A stretch of 64,000 bases of DNA from Impatiens glandulifera (GCF_907164915.1 NC_061862.1:125621641-125685640); one strand, 5' to 3'. Counted from the stretch's first letter, positions 45,405 to 61,572 are shown. The notes: generated from the letters alone by a model not told the origin. Numbers and translations are program-made.

Positions 45405-46712
45405 ATGTCGACCATAACCAAATATGCCAGTGCAACCGTTATCCCCACATTCTCTAAAGAAAACTATATCGTGTGGAAGAAGAGAGTTCGTAATCATCTC
45501 TCTTCTCTTCATGACGACATGTGGAGTGTTATCACAGATGGTCCTATCAAAATCGATAAGGAGAAATCCGAATGAACCAGTAAAGACAAGAGGAAGAACA
45601 ACCTCAACAACATGGCTTTAGATGTTCTGTACAGATCTCTCAATGACAGCATGTTCAACTACATCATCGAGTGTGATACTGCTAAAGTGGTCTTGGACAG
45701 ACTCACCCAATTGTGTGAGAGCAATGAGCAAACCAAGGAAAACAATATCATGGTTGCCACTCAACAATTTGACAGTTTCAAGATGCGTCCCGATGAAACA
45801 ATGAACGAGTTTGACACCAGATTCAGCCAGATTGTCTCCTCTTTATCTATCCTTGGCAAGACCTATAGTAACAAGGAGCTTTCTATTGAGGTCATGCGCG
45901 CTCTTCCTAGGGAATGGGACATAAAGATGATGGCTATGAGGGAATCCAAAGACCTCAACAAGATCTCGCTCTTCGATCTATTCGCTGATCTTAAGACCTA
46001 CGAGTTTGAGCTGAAGTGTAGGATTGAAGAAGATCAATCCACATCCATTATCATTGCCAAAGCGTTGGCGACTGCTGAAGAGCCACCAGTCACTATTGAT
46101 GTGAAGACGGCGGCTCAGCAATTGAGCATCGATGCCATGTCCCTCTTCGTGAAGAAGTTTGACGACTTCATGAAGAAGAGCAAATCTAACTCAAGGTCTT
46201 CAAATTCTAATGATAATAAGAAATCCAAAGCTAATTTTAAATGTTATAATTGTGGCATTGCAGGTCATTACCAATCAGAATGTCAGAAGCCTAAGCGTGA
46301 AGATAAGAAGGATGAAGAAAAAGAGCTGAAGGCTCTTATGGCAGGAGACGGGAAGAACAAACGAAACCACCGTGATTCTTACCTCTCATCTAGTGATAGT
46401 GATGAAAAAGAAGTGGCTTTCTTCATGGAAAGAGAAGATGAAGAAGAGACTCAGGAAACTGAGTTATTTAAATTTTCTTCTGAAAAGTTTTCAAGGGAAC
46501 AACTAGTAGCTACACTAGATGACATGGTCATAGAGTACAGAAAACTAGCAGAATTCCTAAATGAAACAAAATTGTCACTTAAAGTGTTTCAACCGATTTT
46601 ATCTCAAACTGAAGATTCAAATATTTTTGAAAAGAAGGTAGTAGAGATCTCATCCGAGAATGAGATGCTCAAAGAACATATTCAAACTCTTTCTTCTGAA
46701 AACAAGAGGCTA
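45405..46712 (+). pseudogene. Copia gag of the second element, 3' truncated
   Basis: ATG 45405. One in-frame TGA at 45573-45575, otherwise open to the break. The capsid part shows YIVWKKRVRNHL, LCESNEQTKENNIMVATQQF, EVMRALPREWDIKMMAMRES; zinc knuckle CYNCGIAGHYQSEC (about 46237). Wording parallels the gag at 40278-41280, so the two are close relatives of the same lineage. Near 46712 gag similarity stops and AT-rich repeat begins with TCTATACACATTT after an A, which could be a Helitron start. Protease, integrase and RT are absent. Confidence 0.88.
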
Positions 46713-48060
46713 ATCTATACACATTTAATAAAATTTTGTCATTTTAACTTATATATTATATTATTCTTTATTCGTTTTAAAATTTGTTTGACATTATGCA
46801 AATATTTATTTTTAATATGCTAAATTATAATATCTTTTGGTCAACAAATAATGTTTTTGACATTATCTAAAATTGATTATAATACTCATTATCTCCTAAT
46901 AATGATCATAATAGTTTTTAAATAATTTATGCATATTTTTTAAATCTTCATACACCGATTAGTAAAGAATCCATGCAAATATTTACACATTTTATGGTTT
47001 TCAAACAAATAACCCTAAAGTGTAGTTGTGAAGATGAATTGTCCAAATTAAACCTTGAGTCATCTAATAAAATATTGTCATTTTAACTTATGTATTAAAG
47101 TATTTTTTATTCGTTTTAATTATTTTTTTTTTTACATTATGCACTTATTTGTTTTTAATATGCATATCTTTTAGGTCAACAAATAATTGTTTTAACATTT
47201 TATATCAAAAATTGATCATAATACTCATTATCCCCTACTAATGATCATAATACACATTATTTCCTAATTTTGTAGATATTTGTTTATTTTAATTATGACA
47301 ATATTTATTTTAATATGTTTTCTAAAATTTATGATTATTTTCAGTTAAAAATTTTGTTTATGTTTACACATAAATTCAACTTTATTAAAAATATTCAAAG
47401 TATTACGTGAAAATATATTGGTGGTTAAAATATATAAATTTAATGAGTTGGTTTAAGTAAGATTATAAGACGAGAAATTGATTAAATTTATGAATAAATG
47501 TGAAATGAGATGTTTGATTAATAAAAAAAGTTAAAATTTGGAGTATAATGTTTGATAAAAATAATAGTATTAATATAGAAGGGAATTAATATTAAAATTT
47601 TTAAAATTAAAAATTATTTATATTATTTTTCTTTCAAATATATTTGAATTATTTTTTTTTTTGTCTTTTAATATTCATATTTTAAAATTATTAATTATAT
47701 ATATATACATAAAATATAATAAAATTAAAAAACATATATTTTGACATATTTTAAATTTTTAATAAAAAATTTTTATTTTAATTTATAATTGTCTTGTATA
47801 ATTTTACTAAAGTATTATATTATAAAATTGTTTTTATTAAATAAAAATAATAATTAATGTTATTATTTAATATAAAATTAATAATTATATATATATATAT
47901 ATTAATATATTACTAAATAAAAAAAATCTTAAAAAGAATTAAAAAAAAAAAAAGCAAAAGTAACTTAAGATCAATAATAAAAAAATTAAAAATTATATAT
48001 GTTTGAAAATATATTTAACTAATCATGTTAAGTTTTAAAATAATAAAGAAAATTTGAGAC
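46713..48060. repeat. AT-rich repeat, possible Helitron body
   Basis: Starts TC after A at the gag break. A phrase of roughly 200 bp (TTTTGTCATTTTAACTTAT, ACATTATGCA, TAATATGC, GGTCAACAAATAAT, TAATGATCATAATA) occurs at about 46725-46915 and again at about 47070-47255. A weaker trace lies near 55900-55995. No coding seen. Confidence 0.5.
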
Positions 48061-48081
48061 TTATTAATTATTCATGACAAG

Positions 48082-48335
48082 TTGGAGACGACACCTTTCT
48101 TTCTACAAAAAATGACACTACTTTGGTGGAGGAGGCGAGAAGGAGATATTAAACGAGGGACCTTGAGGATGGAAACATGGGAAGACTTCAAGACCGAGTT
48201 CAAACGTCAATTCTTCCTAGAGAATGTAAAGTACGAGGCTAGGAAAATGTTGATTCAACTTGTGCACAAAGGGACCATCAAGGAGTATGTGAAGAAGTTC
48301 CAGGAGTTGATGCTCGAGTTACCTAGTCTAACTAT
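48082..48335 (+). pseudogene. Ty3/Gypsy gag fragment
   Basis: A frame of about 80 residues with TWEDFKTEFKRQFFLENVKYEARKML and HKGTIKEYVKKFQELML. This is the core of the Gypsy retrotransposon gag (retrotrans_gag) domain, which normally runs much longer. Both ends break off into AT-rich sequence with no LTR nearby. It is probably a captured or relic piece, perhaps inside a Helitron. Confidence 0.8.
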
Positions 48336-48737
48336 ATATTTAATAATTAATTAATTATATTAATTTTTTATTTATTTATTAATATTTTTGTTGTTAAATA
48401 TCAATTTTCACTAAATAGTGAAAATTAATATAGTTATAAAAAACGCAAATAAACTCAAAATGTGTTATTTTAGTATTTTATTTTCTAAATAAGTAAAATA
48501 GTACGGACTAAAATCATATCAAAGTAGAATCTTATATAATTTAATTGGTAATATTATCCAAAACTTAATATTTGAAAAAATTAAATTTCAAACTTATATA
48601 AATGAAATTTTATATTTTTAGATATTTGATAAATTTAAAAATATATATTAACATTAAATTTTAATTAAAACTATTTTTTTTAAAAATTAAACCAATTTAA
48701 ATTAATTAAATTTGAATAATATTAGTTCTCTTCCAAA
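48336..48737. other. AT-rich spacer
   Basis: No gene seen. Phrases resemble 26480-26760 and 60340-60600 (ATTTGATGAATTTTAAAATAT, GATTAAACTTAATTTTT types), so it belongs to the local repeat family. Confidence 0.5.
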
Positions 48738-49549
48738 ATATTTATATATAAATAATATTTTGTTTATATTTTTATCTGTGAATTTTCAAAAAAAAAAAGT
48801 TCAGTAATAAACATGAAAATAAAGACATGTTTAAAGAATATATATTTTACACTTTCATGAGAATAAATATATGGAGATACACAACAATAACAAATATATA
48901 ATAACATATATTTATTTATGGGGAAAAAATATGAGTTTCGAACTATGCATATGATTCTTTATCTAGCATAGTCTATGATACATTTTGGCTTCTGTAACAT
49001 GCCATAAAATTAGAGCTTTAATACAAGCCATTCATCATATTGATTTTGTCTCATAAATTTACTCTTAATTATTATATAGATTGTGTTATCTCTCATAATT
49101 AATTTATATTTTTTATCTTTAATTATATTATTTATATATATATATATATATATCAAAAGTTTGAATATTAGAAGAATAATGATTATTTTTATATTTAAAA
49201 AAAATGTTATTTTATTCTTAAAAAAAGTTACTTAAATAAACTAATTATGTTAGTTCAAATATTAAAAGTCGGGTTAAGACATCAATTACTTATTCACATT
49301 AAAAAAAAGTCTTAAATTGAAGTATATTATGATTTTGAAAATCATGTTAACATTCTAATTATTTTTGGAAAATATGAAAGATAAATTTTAAGGTATATGT
49401 AATATTTTTTAAGTATTTTTAATTGTTTTTTATAACTATTTATGAATAAAATAATTTTATAAAATTTATTTTTTATTTATGTCTTATTTATCTTAATTAT
49501 ATAACTATAACCGTGCAACGTAGGGTGCAACGTAGGGTATCTTACCTAA
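48738..49549 (+). mobile_element. Segmental duplication copy B, left part; Helitron 3' end
   Basis: Matches 1-806. It ends CTAA where copy A ends CTAG, and GCAACGTAGGGT is tandemly doubled before the end (49514-49537). The Helitron cluster begins at the next base. Confidence 0.85.
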
Positions 49550-49780
49550 TCTATATATATATATATATAATGATGCTTAATTTTTAAAGTGTCCGGATTG
49601 TCGGGTCGAGAGCTGTGGTTAATTTGGATACTTGGGTCGGAATGTGGTTTGACCCGCCTTTAAATTTAAAACGGTTAAAAATAAAATTAAAAATGCTAGA
49701 GGTATGTTTCGAACTTGCAACCTAACAAAACAAGTACAACTCTTTAACCAACTAGGCTACAAAGACTTTATATTTTAAAT

Positions 49781-49880
49781 NNNNNNNNNNNNNNNNNNNN
49801 NNNNNNNNNNNNNNNNNNNNNNNNNNNNNNNNNNNNNNNNNNNNNNNNNNNNNNNNNNNNNNNNNNNNNNNNNNNNNNNN
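49781..49880. other. Assembly gap (100 N)
   Basis: Exactly 100 unknown bases, a conventional gap of unspecified length. It interrupts the tRNA-like part of the Helitron start; the sequence lost may be longer. Confidence 0.99.
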
Positions 49881-50554
49881 GTAAAAATAAAAAATTCACG
49901 TTCATTATCATATTATAATTATCTATTAATTGAATTTAGCAATAATATTGATATATCAACGTATATAATACATTAAACCAATATTACTCCATCCAAATAT
50001 TTTATTTATAAAATCTTAGATCAATGAGGTTCAATTGAAGAGAGAAGAGTGATATCTTCATATACAGAGCATTTTATTTCGTAGATCTCTTTTTGTAGTG
50101 TGCTATCTCTATTTATAATCTTCTCAATTTTTCTATCATATCTGCTTTCAATAATTGAATTTGCATTATGTTATGTTTCAATAATCGTTTCATTATTGTA
50201 TTTTTTTTCCAGGGAATTTGATCTTTCAGGCAGCTGTAAAACATCATTGGTCTCCTTTGTAGCTTCTAACCTCTACAATCAACACAAAATTCAGGTAATT
50301 CTATTTCTAATTTATTTATCTTACTTAGTTTTCTCTCTCAATATAAGATCATCTCCAACCCATCCTACCAAATCTTTCTCCTCCGAACCCAAATATGCAT
50401 GGACATTTTCACATACTCAAAAGGTTTTCAAAACTTTCATAGAAGTCATTTTATTTGTTTTAATTAATTATATAACTTATTTATATTTTAATTTGTTTAC
50501 ATATTTTATTATTTATATAATTTATATAATTTATTATATGTTTAATTCATGAAT

Positions 50555-52760
50555 TTTAATAGATTTGTTTTGTTGTTTTGTTTGTTGTGAGAAGTAATTT
50601 GTGTTTATGTAATAATGTCATAATGTAATAATGTTTAATTTATTTTATGTAGTTGTATAAATAATTGAAGGAGAATTTTAAAAGAATTAATAAGTTGTTG
50701 TAAAGTTATGGGTTCAATTTGTAATTTAGATAAATATATAGATAATATTGAAAAAATTAAAAATTATTATAAAAATGAATATTCTGAGAATATTCTTTTG
50801 AGTTTTTTTTTGAGTAGAGATAAATTACTGAGATGTTTACTGCATTTTAAGTATGAGAATAAGTATTTGGGTTAGAGATGTATAAATTTTTTTCATAATA
50901 TATATATTCTTTTTCTTATCTAATTATTAAGTATTTTTTATCTACTTACTGTATAAATTTTATATATTTCACACTAATAATATAAATTATTTTATTAATA
51001 TTTTACATAAAGTATATATATTACATCACATATTATTTATATATATATATAATAACATATTATAATAATGTTTAATAGATGAATATGAAGGTTTATACAC
51101 AAATTATTAACTCTATAAATTACTCTACTTTCTAAATTAATTTCTTTATATATTTTACATCTCTTTCTTAATCTAATTATAAATATTTTTTCTTACTTTC
51201 ACTATATAAATATTTATATTTTTTCATAGTAATATAAAATATTTTTTATATTAAAATATATAATATAACATAACATATTTATTTTATATATAATAACTAT
51301 ATATAATAATGGATGAAAATGAAAGTTTATACACAAATTCATTATGATTTTTATCTCATTTCATAATTCTCTCTAATTAACTCTATGTAATTACTTACTT
51401 TCTAAATTAATTTCTTTATTTTATATTCAAGAATGTTTTCATTTCATAATTTATCTTTCTAATTAATTCCTAATATTACTTTTTCTAATTATTTTTTTTT
51501 TCACTTTCATACTATATAAATTTAAAATATATAGATATATATATATATATATATATATATTATTAGATAATATATATATATATATATAGGTTATGACTAT
51601 TTATTTTAAATAGGTGGTTATATATAATAAATATTTTAAATAACAATATTAAATATTTCTCTCAACTAAAATTTATATATATTAATTTCGACTTAATTTA
51701 TTATTATTTTTATCTCTAATCTTTATATATCTATATATATATATATATATATATATATGTAATTTTAATAAGATTTGTTTGTTGTATTTTTTTGTTCATG
51801 AGTAATTTGTGTTTATGTAATAATGTTTAATTTATTCTATTTGTAAATAATTGAATGAGTTTAAAAATATTAATAAGTTATTATAAGTTATGAGTTCAAT
51901 TTATAATTTTGATATAATATATATAATATTTAAAAAATTAAAATTTATTATAAAAATAAATATTCTGAAAAATATTATTTGATGAGTTTAAGTTTTTGGG
52001 TTGAGATAAATTACTGAGATATTTACTGCATTTTAAGTATGAAAATAAATATCTTTCATAATATATATATTTCTCTTTCTTAATTTAATTATTAAGTTTT
52101 TTTCTACTTACTATATAAATTTTATATTTTTTCACACTAATAATATAAAATATTTTTTATTAATATTTTTTACATAAAGATATATAATATTACATAACAT
52201 ATTTATTATTATATATAATAACAATATATATATAATGTTTAATAGATGAATATGAAGGTTTATTCACAAATTATTTTTATCTCATTAATTTCTCTCTTAA
52301 TTAACTCTATAAATTACTCTACTTTTTAAATTAATTTTTTTTATATATTTGACTCTCTTTCTTAATCTATCTAGTTATAAGTATTTTTTTTTTCTTATAT
52401 TATATTTTTTCACACTAATAATATAAATATTTTTTATATTAAAATATATAATATTATTTAATAGATGAATACAAAGGTTTATACACAAATTCATTATGAT
52501 TTCTATCTCAATTCATTATTTTATATTCAGAATTTTTTAATTTCATAATTTATCTTTCTAATTAATTCCTAATATTACTCTTTTTTCTAATTATTTTTTT
52601 TTTCACTTTCTACTTATCATAATATAAAAAATTTAAAATATATATTAGGTAAGTTTAGACTATTTATTTTAAATAGGTGGTTATATATAAATAAATATTT
52701 TAAATAACAATATTAAATATTTCTCACTAAAATCTATATATATTAATTTCGTACCTAATT
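50555..52760. repeat. Tandem duplication of about 1.2 kb inside the Helitron
   Basis: About 50555-51620 and 51755-52760 align in order: GTAATTTGTGTTTATGTAAT, TTAATAAGTT, TGAGTTTAAG/TTGGG, TTACTGAGAT, TTTACTGCATTTTAAGTATG, AATAGATGAATATGAAGGTT, and the ending ATTTTAAATAGGTGGTTATAT. Diverged with many indels. The ORF at 50100-50552 just upstream has no family features. Confidence 0.75.
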
Positions 52761-52764
52761 TTTT

Positions 52765-53640
52765 TTTATTGCTTAAGAGAATTTTTTAATTTAATTGCTC
52801 AAGAAATCATTTATTTGTGGACAATATTATTTTTTATATCACAGTTTTTATATTTGGTAATTTTTGCCTTTTTCTTAAATGTTATGGTGATTACTCTACT
52901 AAAGCGTGGTTTCATCTCCAAAATGACGAGTGTGATGTAAACTTTTTAATAAAATTCTATCTCTAAAATATTCTTATTTTTATCTTGACTCTGGTATATC
53001 TACACTATCTCACTTTATTAAAAATACAAAGGTCTAAAGAGAATTTGATTGAGCCAACTTTTTTTTCTTTAAATAATACTATTATTTTAGTTTGAATTGT
53101 TTTAAGAGAATTTTCTTAATTTGGTTGTTCAAGAAACTATTATTTGGACAATATTTTTTTATATCACAGCTTTTATTATTTAGTAATTTTCTGCATTTTT
53201 TTAATGTTATTAATACCGGTAATCACTACTACACTACTCAGTGGTTTCATCTCACAATGACGAGTGTGATTTAAACTTTCAAACAAAGTTCTATCTCTAA
53301 AATATTCTTTTTTTTTCTGACTCTTGTATATCAATACTATCTCACTTTATAAAAAATACAAAGGTCCAACTTATTTTTTCTTTAAAAATATTTTTTTAGT
53401 TTGAATTTTTATTTGGTTGTCAAGAAATTATTTATTTGTGGACAATTTTTTTATTACAGTTATTTATTATTTGATAATTTTTCTGCATTTTTCTTGAATG
53501 TTATCAATACTGGTATTTACCCTACTACCACGTAGTTTCATCTTCATAGTGACTGAGTGTGATCTATCTCTAAAATATTTTTTTTTGTCTTGACTCTTGT
53601 ATATCTACCTTCTAACTTTATGAAAAATACAAAGGTCTCA
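52765..53640. repeat. Threefold tandem repeat of about 300 bp
   Basis: Three diverged units at about 52770-53080, 53095-53370 and 53390-53640, each with CTCAAGAAATCATTTATTTG, TGGACAATATT, GTTTCATCTC, ATGACGAGTGTGAT, ATCTCTAAAATATTCTT and AAAATACAAAGGTC. Confidence 0.85.
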
Positions 53641-56040
53641 ACAATTCTTTTACTAAATTTATTGAAACTCATTGCAAAAATTGATGCAGTCAACTTAACA
53701 ACTAAAATAATTAATATACATATGATCGAAACATATTTTATATTATAAAACATATATCTTACTTTTAAGTTAATTATTATTAGAATTAAGTTACTATTAG
53801 TAGTGATATATTTTTATTGAACAAAATATATTAATACTCACTTAATCTTTGATTATAAATATAGAATTTGTATCATTTGGTTAATCTTCTTTTTACAAGA
53901 TACTTAAGAGAATTTTTTTATAATTTAGTGAAGGAGTTTTATTAATCTAAATTTTTCCATGACCTACTTTCAAATTTTTTGGACTAGGTTGGTCTTAGAA
54001 AAAAGAGATTTTTTGAAAATTGGTTATAAATACTTATTTAAATGCTGAACTATAATATCAAACTATATCAATGATAGGTAAAATGTGTTATATACTATTA
54101 TATCATTCATCCCGTATGAGTTTATCCCCTCTTTATCTTCGAGTAAATTACTTCGTTTCTTTTGTGATGAAAAATTTTCTAACAAAAATTAGCCTTATAT
54201 AAAAAAAAGATTCTAATTTTTTAATTACATTTAGAAATATATAAAATAAAAAATATATTTAATAAAAATTTTAGAAGTCTAATAACAATCCTCTTTTTTC
54301 AAAAGATAAATTATAGTTTGAAGCCAATATAATTTATTATATTTATTCATTTTTTAAATTAAAATCGGGTATTGACTATTAAATTATGTTAGTTTTTTTT
54401 TATAAATGAATTCTAATTTCGTTTTTTATGAAGTTCGTAAAATGAAGAGTAATGTTATCTTCATTTGATTATGAATTTGTTTTTATTATTGTATAACAAT
54501 AATTCATAAAATAAAATATTTTTTAAAAAACAATCAACAAAATTATATAAAAATTCAAAGGATTCGCATAGCACTTTGACACAAGAAATTAAGACAAAAA
54601 AAAAGTAACTAAAAATTAGAGTCAATAATCTCATCTTTAAGAATTAAGAACCATCCAGTAAATTACAATGTCTATAAATTAAATTAGAGTTGAGAGTTAA
54701 TTTAATATAAGAAAAAAATAATATATACTTTATTTACCTACATAAAAAAGATTAATTATTTTTTAGAGTGAATTTAATTTTTTATGTTTTTGTTAATAGT
54801 ACATTTTTATATGGGTATAATAATTTTTATAATTAAAATTACAAATTTATAAAATATTTTTATTTAAAAATTTATATAATGTAAAAAAATGATATGAAAT
54901 GATATAACCTTTATTTATTATATAATAATAATAATAAATAATGTAATTTTAAATTTTATCTTTCTTCTTCAATCAAATTTTCTCAATTTTTATTTTAAGT
55001 TTAAATAACTTAAAAAAATAAATTATTTTTAAAATTATAGTTATAAACTCATAATATTATTTATTTATTTAATTATATATATATTTAATTTAAATGTTAT
55101 TATATCATATAAAATAATATTTAATATAAAAAATCAAAAAATTATATGATTTAAAAAAATGACATAAGATAATATAACTTTTATTATCTAAATTAAGTTT
55201 AAATATTTTCAAACATTTATTATAAATAATAATAATAATAATGTAATTTTAAATTTGATGTACCAAATTTGTATTTTTTTTATTTTTATCAAAATTTCTT
55301 AAATATTATTTTAAGTTTAATTTATTTTTTTATTCACTTTTTGTTTTCTATCTTATAATTTAATTATATTTTTTTGATTATGTATATATAATATATAATG
55401 AATATATTTTTTCTTTTATTTTTCTTGAATTTGGAATTGAATAATAAATAGGTAGATAATGAATCTAAAATAAATATCATATCATTAAAAGTTAATTAGA
55501 AAATTATATTAATTTGAAATTTTTATAATTTATTTTATTTTTCTAAAAATATTTAGATTAACCTTTTAAAAGAACTTTTTTTTCAAATAGTTTGATAATG
55601 TAGTTTGTATTTTGTAAGCAAAACTTATTAGTTAATTTTTATTGTTTTATTTTTTTTATATAAAAAAGGGCCTAAAGATCATATTTTTTTATAATTATGA
55701 TATTTTTTATATTATAATCTTTGATTTAAGATATTTAAAAATATATTTTTTATTTTTTTTATATAAAAACAATGCAATATTTTCACATTTTATAGTTCGA
55801 CAAATTATTTAAGGATAAGAAGTAATTGTGAAGCTAATTTTACCACCTAAAAGTTGAGTAATATAATATATGGCGTTATTTAAATTTTATATTAATTTTT
55901 TTTTATTAATTCTAAAATTTGTTTGATAAATATATTATTTATTATAATATGTCAAATTATAATATTTTTAGGTTAATAATAAAGTTTTTATATCTGAAAT
56001 TGATCCAGATAATGAGGTGGACCGATTAAATATAAAAAAA
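53641..56040. other. AT-rich Helitron interior, no gene seen
   Basis: Strongly AT-rich with short ATAATAATA and TTTTTTATAT runs. No open frame with recognisable motifs. One partial internal repetition: TTAAATTTTATCTTTC/TTAAGTTTAA phrases at 54940-55020 and 55235-55320. A less AT-rich patch at 56015-56230 (GGACCGATTAAAT, CCATGTCCCGCTAACC) may be a captured non-transposon fragment. Confidence 0.5.
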
Positions 56041-56669
56041 CGGATAAGCAAGAGAGAAAAGGCCAGGAAAAGCTCGGATATATTCCTTTGGATTACAGTA
56101 GGAACTGGACCAATCTATCTTGAAAGGCTCCCATGTCCCGCTAACCTTCTAAAATGTAAGGTCATAAAAATAGCTCATAGATAGTAAAAGTTGGGTCTCA
56201 CATAATCGGAGCAACTCCATGTGCTCTCCTCTCCTTTAATTCTGTAATTGTATTTGTTTATTTTATTTATAAATTTTTTTTATTATATTGTTTAAAAAAA
56301 ATTTTATTATTTATTAATGATTAATTTCAGTTAAATTTTTTGTTAAACATTTTTTTTTATCTATAATTTGTCATATTTAAAGGTATTATATGAGTCTTCT
56401 CTTAAAAGTTTAAAATAAGATCTATTTATCTTTTAAGTACTTAATATTATAAAAATGAGAAAAAATATTTAAAATATAATTTATTAGTATAAAAATATGT
56501 CATTTTTTTAAAACTCACTCTAATATTCATGAATGGTAGTGTGATTTATATAATATTATAATTTTACACTTATCTTTTATCTTATTTCTAAATTGTAATC
56601 AACAATATTATCTTTAAAAAATTGTTTATCATGTGTAAATACCCCTACAACGTAGGGAAATAACTCTAG

Positions 56670-57474
56670 TATATATAATGATGTTTAATTTTTAAAGTGT
56701 CCGGATTGCCGGGTCGAGAGTTGTGGTTAATTTGGATACTTAGGTCGGATTGTGGTTTGACCCGCTGTTAAATTTAAAACGGTTAAAAATAAAATTAAAA
56801 ATGCTAGAGGTATGTTCGAACTTGCAACCTACAAAACAAGTACAACTCTTTAACCAACTAGGCTACAAAGACTTTATATTTTAAATTCAACACTAAATTT
56901 GATAAACGCGGGACGTTTTAATATTAATATAAGTTCAACTTTTTAACTAACTAATATATATATATATAACGATGCTTAATTTTTAAAGTGTCCGGATTGC
57001 CGGGTTGAGAGCTGTGGTTAATTTGGATACTTGGGTCGGATTGTGGTTTGACCCGCCTTTAAATTTAAAACGGTTAAAAATAAAATTAAAAATGATAGAT
57101 TTATATTATTAATCGTGCAAAATGCACGGGCTAAATGCTAATAAAATTAAAAATGCTAGAGGTATGTTTCGAACTTGCAACCTAACAAAAACAAGTACAA
57201 CTATTTAACCAACTAGGCTGCAAAGACTTTATATTTTAAATTCAACACCAAATTTGATAAACGCGGGACATTTTAATATTAATATAAGTTCAACTTTTTA
57301 ACTAACTAATCTATATATATAATGATGTCGAGTAAATTGATACTTAGGTCGGATTGTGGGTTGACCCACCCATAAACTTAAAACGGTTAAAAATAAAATT
57401 AAAAATATTATCCGTAATTTTTTTTTAACGGTTTTTTATATTATTAATCGTGCAAATGCACGGCTAAATGCTAG
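56670..57474 (+). mobile_element. Nested short Helitron-like units
   Basis: Three head-to-tail units begin with ATATATAATGATG-type starts at about 56670, 56956 and 57309. All share GTGTCCGGATTGCCGGGT or its remnant and GGTCGGATTGTGG. Ends: hairpin CGTGCAaaaTGCACG then CTAA at 57138-57141, and hairpin CGTGCAAATGCACG (57449-57462), 8 bases, CTAG at 57471-57474. The first two contain the antisense tRNA-like stretch. Tandem insertion end to end is typical of Helitrons. Confidence 0.7.
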
Positions 57475-59590
<2,116 letters not shown>

Positions 59591-61503
59591 TCATTTTATC
59601 CATGAAATAATAAAATAAACTTTATTTAATATTTTTCTCTTATCTTTCTCTCATAAATTTAAGTAATAAAATATCAATTAAAAAATTAAATCAAAAGAGG
59701 TGTGTGAGGATGTGTGGGTGTGTGAGGTAACAAAATTAGATTTTTATTAAAATTTGGTAATCGAGGTACAAGAGATGTCGCGGTAATATAAAAGATATGG
59801 GTAACAAATGAAAGATTAGTTGTTAAAATATAAGAGTGGGATGTTGAGTAATCGAAGTATAAAAGTGTGTAAGGTACGAGATTAGAGGTCGATTTGTGAG
59901 ATATGTGGTAAAATAGGTCGCGATGAGGATAAAAATGATGAGAAGAGAGGTGGGGTGAGATTTTTGGTTGATTTATTGAGATAATGCCGATAATAAATTA
60001 GATAACGGTGGTTAAAAATATGCGAATGAAATTTTAATTGACCAAATTGTAAAATGTGTGAGATCGCGATAATAGAGGTTCGATTGAAATTGGTGGTTAG
60101 TTTGTCGAGAGGATAAAAGAGGTGTGTAAAAAAATGTGAGGTCACGAGATGAGAGGTCATTTCAGATTAGTGGTTGATTAAACGAGAGATAATAAGTATG
60201 TGAAAATATGTGAGGTCAAGAAATGAGATGTGAATTGTGTGATTGGTAGTTGGTTTTTTCGAAGTGGGGGTAAAAAGTTACGATAAGGGATAAGAGGTCA
60301 GTAATATTGTAAAACACTTCTAGCATTAGATTATATAATAGAAAAATATTTGACTTAAAACTTCAAGTAATTCTTTGTAGGATCTATCTTAACTAACAAG
60401 ATAAATGAGTAAATTGACCTAATTCTTACCCAAAAAATATGTATATCTTTCAAGTTCAAACTTATAAAATTATTATTTTTTAACTTTAAATATTTGATGA
60501 ATTTTAAAATATATATTAATATTAAATTTTTGATTAAACTTAATTTTTACAAATTAAAATTAATTTTAAATTAAAATTAAAATAATATTAATTTTATGTA
60601 AAATATGTATACATAAATATATTTTGTTTGTAATTTTAATCGTGCAAATGAACGAGATTAAGATAGTTAAAATAATGTTATTTGAAAACACAATTACTAT
60701 ACTACCTTATATTCATTTATCCATGGTAAATGTTGTTTATATACTAATTAACCTAACTATTTAAACAAAATATGTGTTTATCTTAAAATTTTGAAACTTA
60801 ATGGATGAATCTAATTAAAATCTAATTATAAATTTCCAATTACTCATTATTTAAATTCTACGTATATTTTTTTTTATCAGATAGAAGAATTCAATGTAAT
60901 TTTCAAGGATTTTATGTTCTTTAAATATGAGTTTTATGGGTATATGGTAATAAAAAAAAAATATTTGAAAGGTGCCTTCGAATGAAAAAAAATTAAAATT
61001 AGAATTCACATTAAAATTAAAATTTATATTTAAAAAAATGATATTAATAAATATTATCTATGTTATTAAGGTATCTGTTCGTTCGACACAACTATTAAAA
61101 TAATTAAAATAGAAAGAGAAATCTCAAGAGTTTGATTTTCCCTAAAATAAATATTAATATATATATATATATATTAAAATTTTAAATTAAAAAATGGCTC
61201 AATACATTAAATGATAAATTAATAATATGTTTTATTTGAAAAACATAAAATAATAAATATTGGAATTGAAATTTCGAACTAACTAAAAAGAGTAAATTTG
61301 AAAATTTACATATATTTGAATTTCATTATAATTACAATTTCAATTCTTAATTTTGACACAAACATATAAATTTTAAATTCTAATTCTATATTCAATTTTA
61401 GGATTATTAAATACAACCTAATTAATTAATCTAGAAATAAGATTCACCTTCTAGAAAGATAGAAATAATTTATATATAAAATTCAACTTTTAAACAGATT
61501 GAT

Positions 61504-61516
61504 AAATATATATATA

Positions 61517-61570
<54 letters not shown>
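61504..61570. repeat. TA-rich microsatellite
   Basis: A run of TA with one interruption, upstream of the defensin pseudogene. The matching place in copy A (about 27650-27662) has only a few repeats, so it expanded in copy B. Confidence 0.9.

Positions 61571-61572
<2 letters not shown>

Larger units (their letters stand above)
49550..56669 (+). mobile_element. Helitron-like element, 7.1 kb, with assembly gap
   Basis: Begins TCTATATATA directly after an A. Ends with the perfect hairpin CCCTAC-AAC-GTAGGG (56643-56657), then 8 bases, then CTAG (56666-56669) and T. These are the three terminal features of Helitrons. With the following units it is missing from copy A at 806/807. The first 230 bp include, antisense, a tRNA-like stretch (plus-strand TTCGAACTTGCAACC and CTTTAACCAACTAGGCTAC). 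The interior is AT-rich with internal duplications. I find no Rep/helicase gene, so it is non-autonomous as assembled. Confidence 0.65.

Noticed and set aside
50100..50552. Frame of 150 residues in the Helitron interior
   Set aside because: Composition (F, L, I, Y runs) follows from AT-rich DNA, with no motif or splice context.
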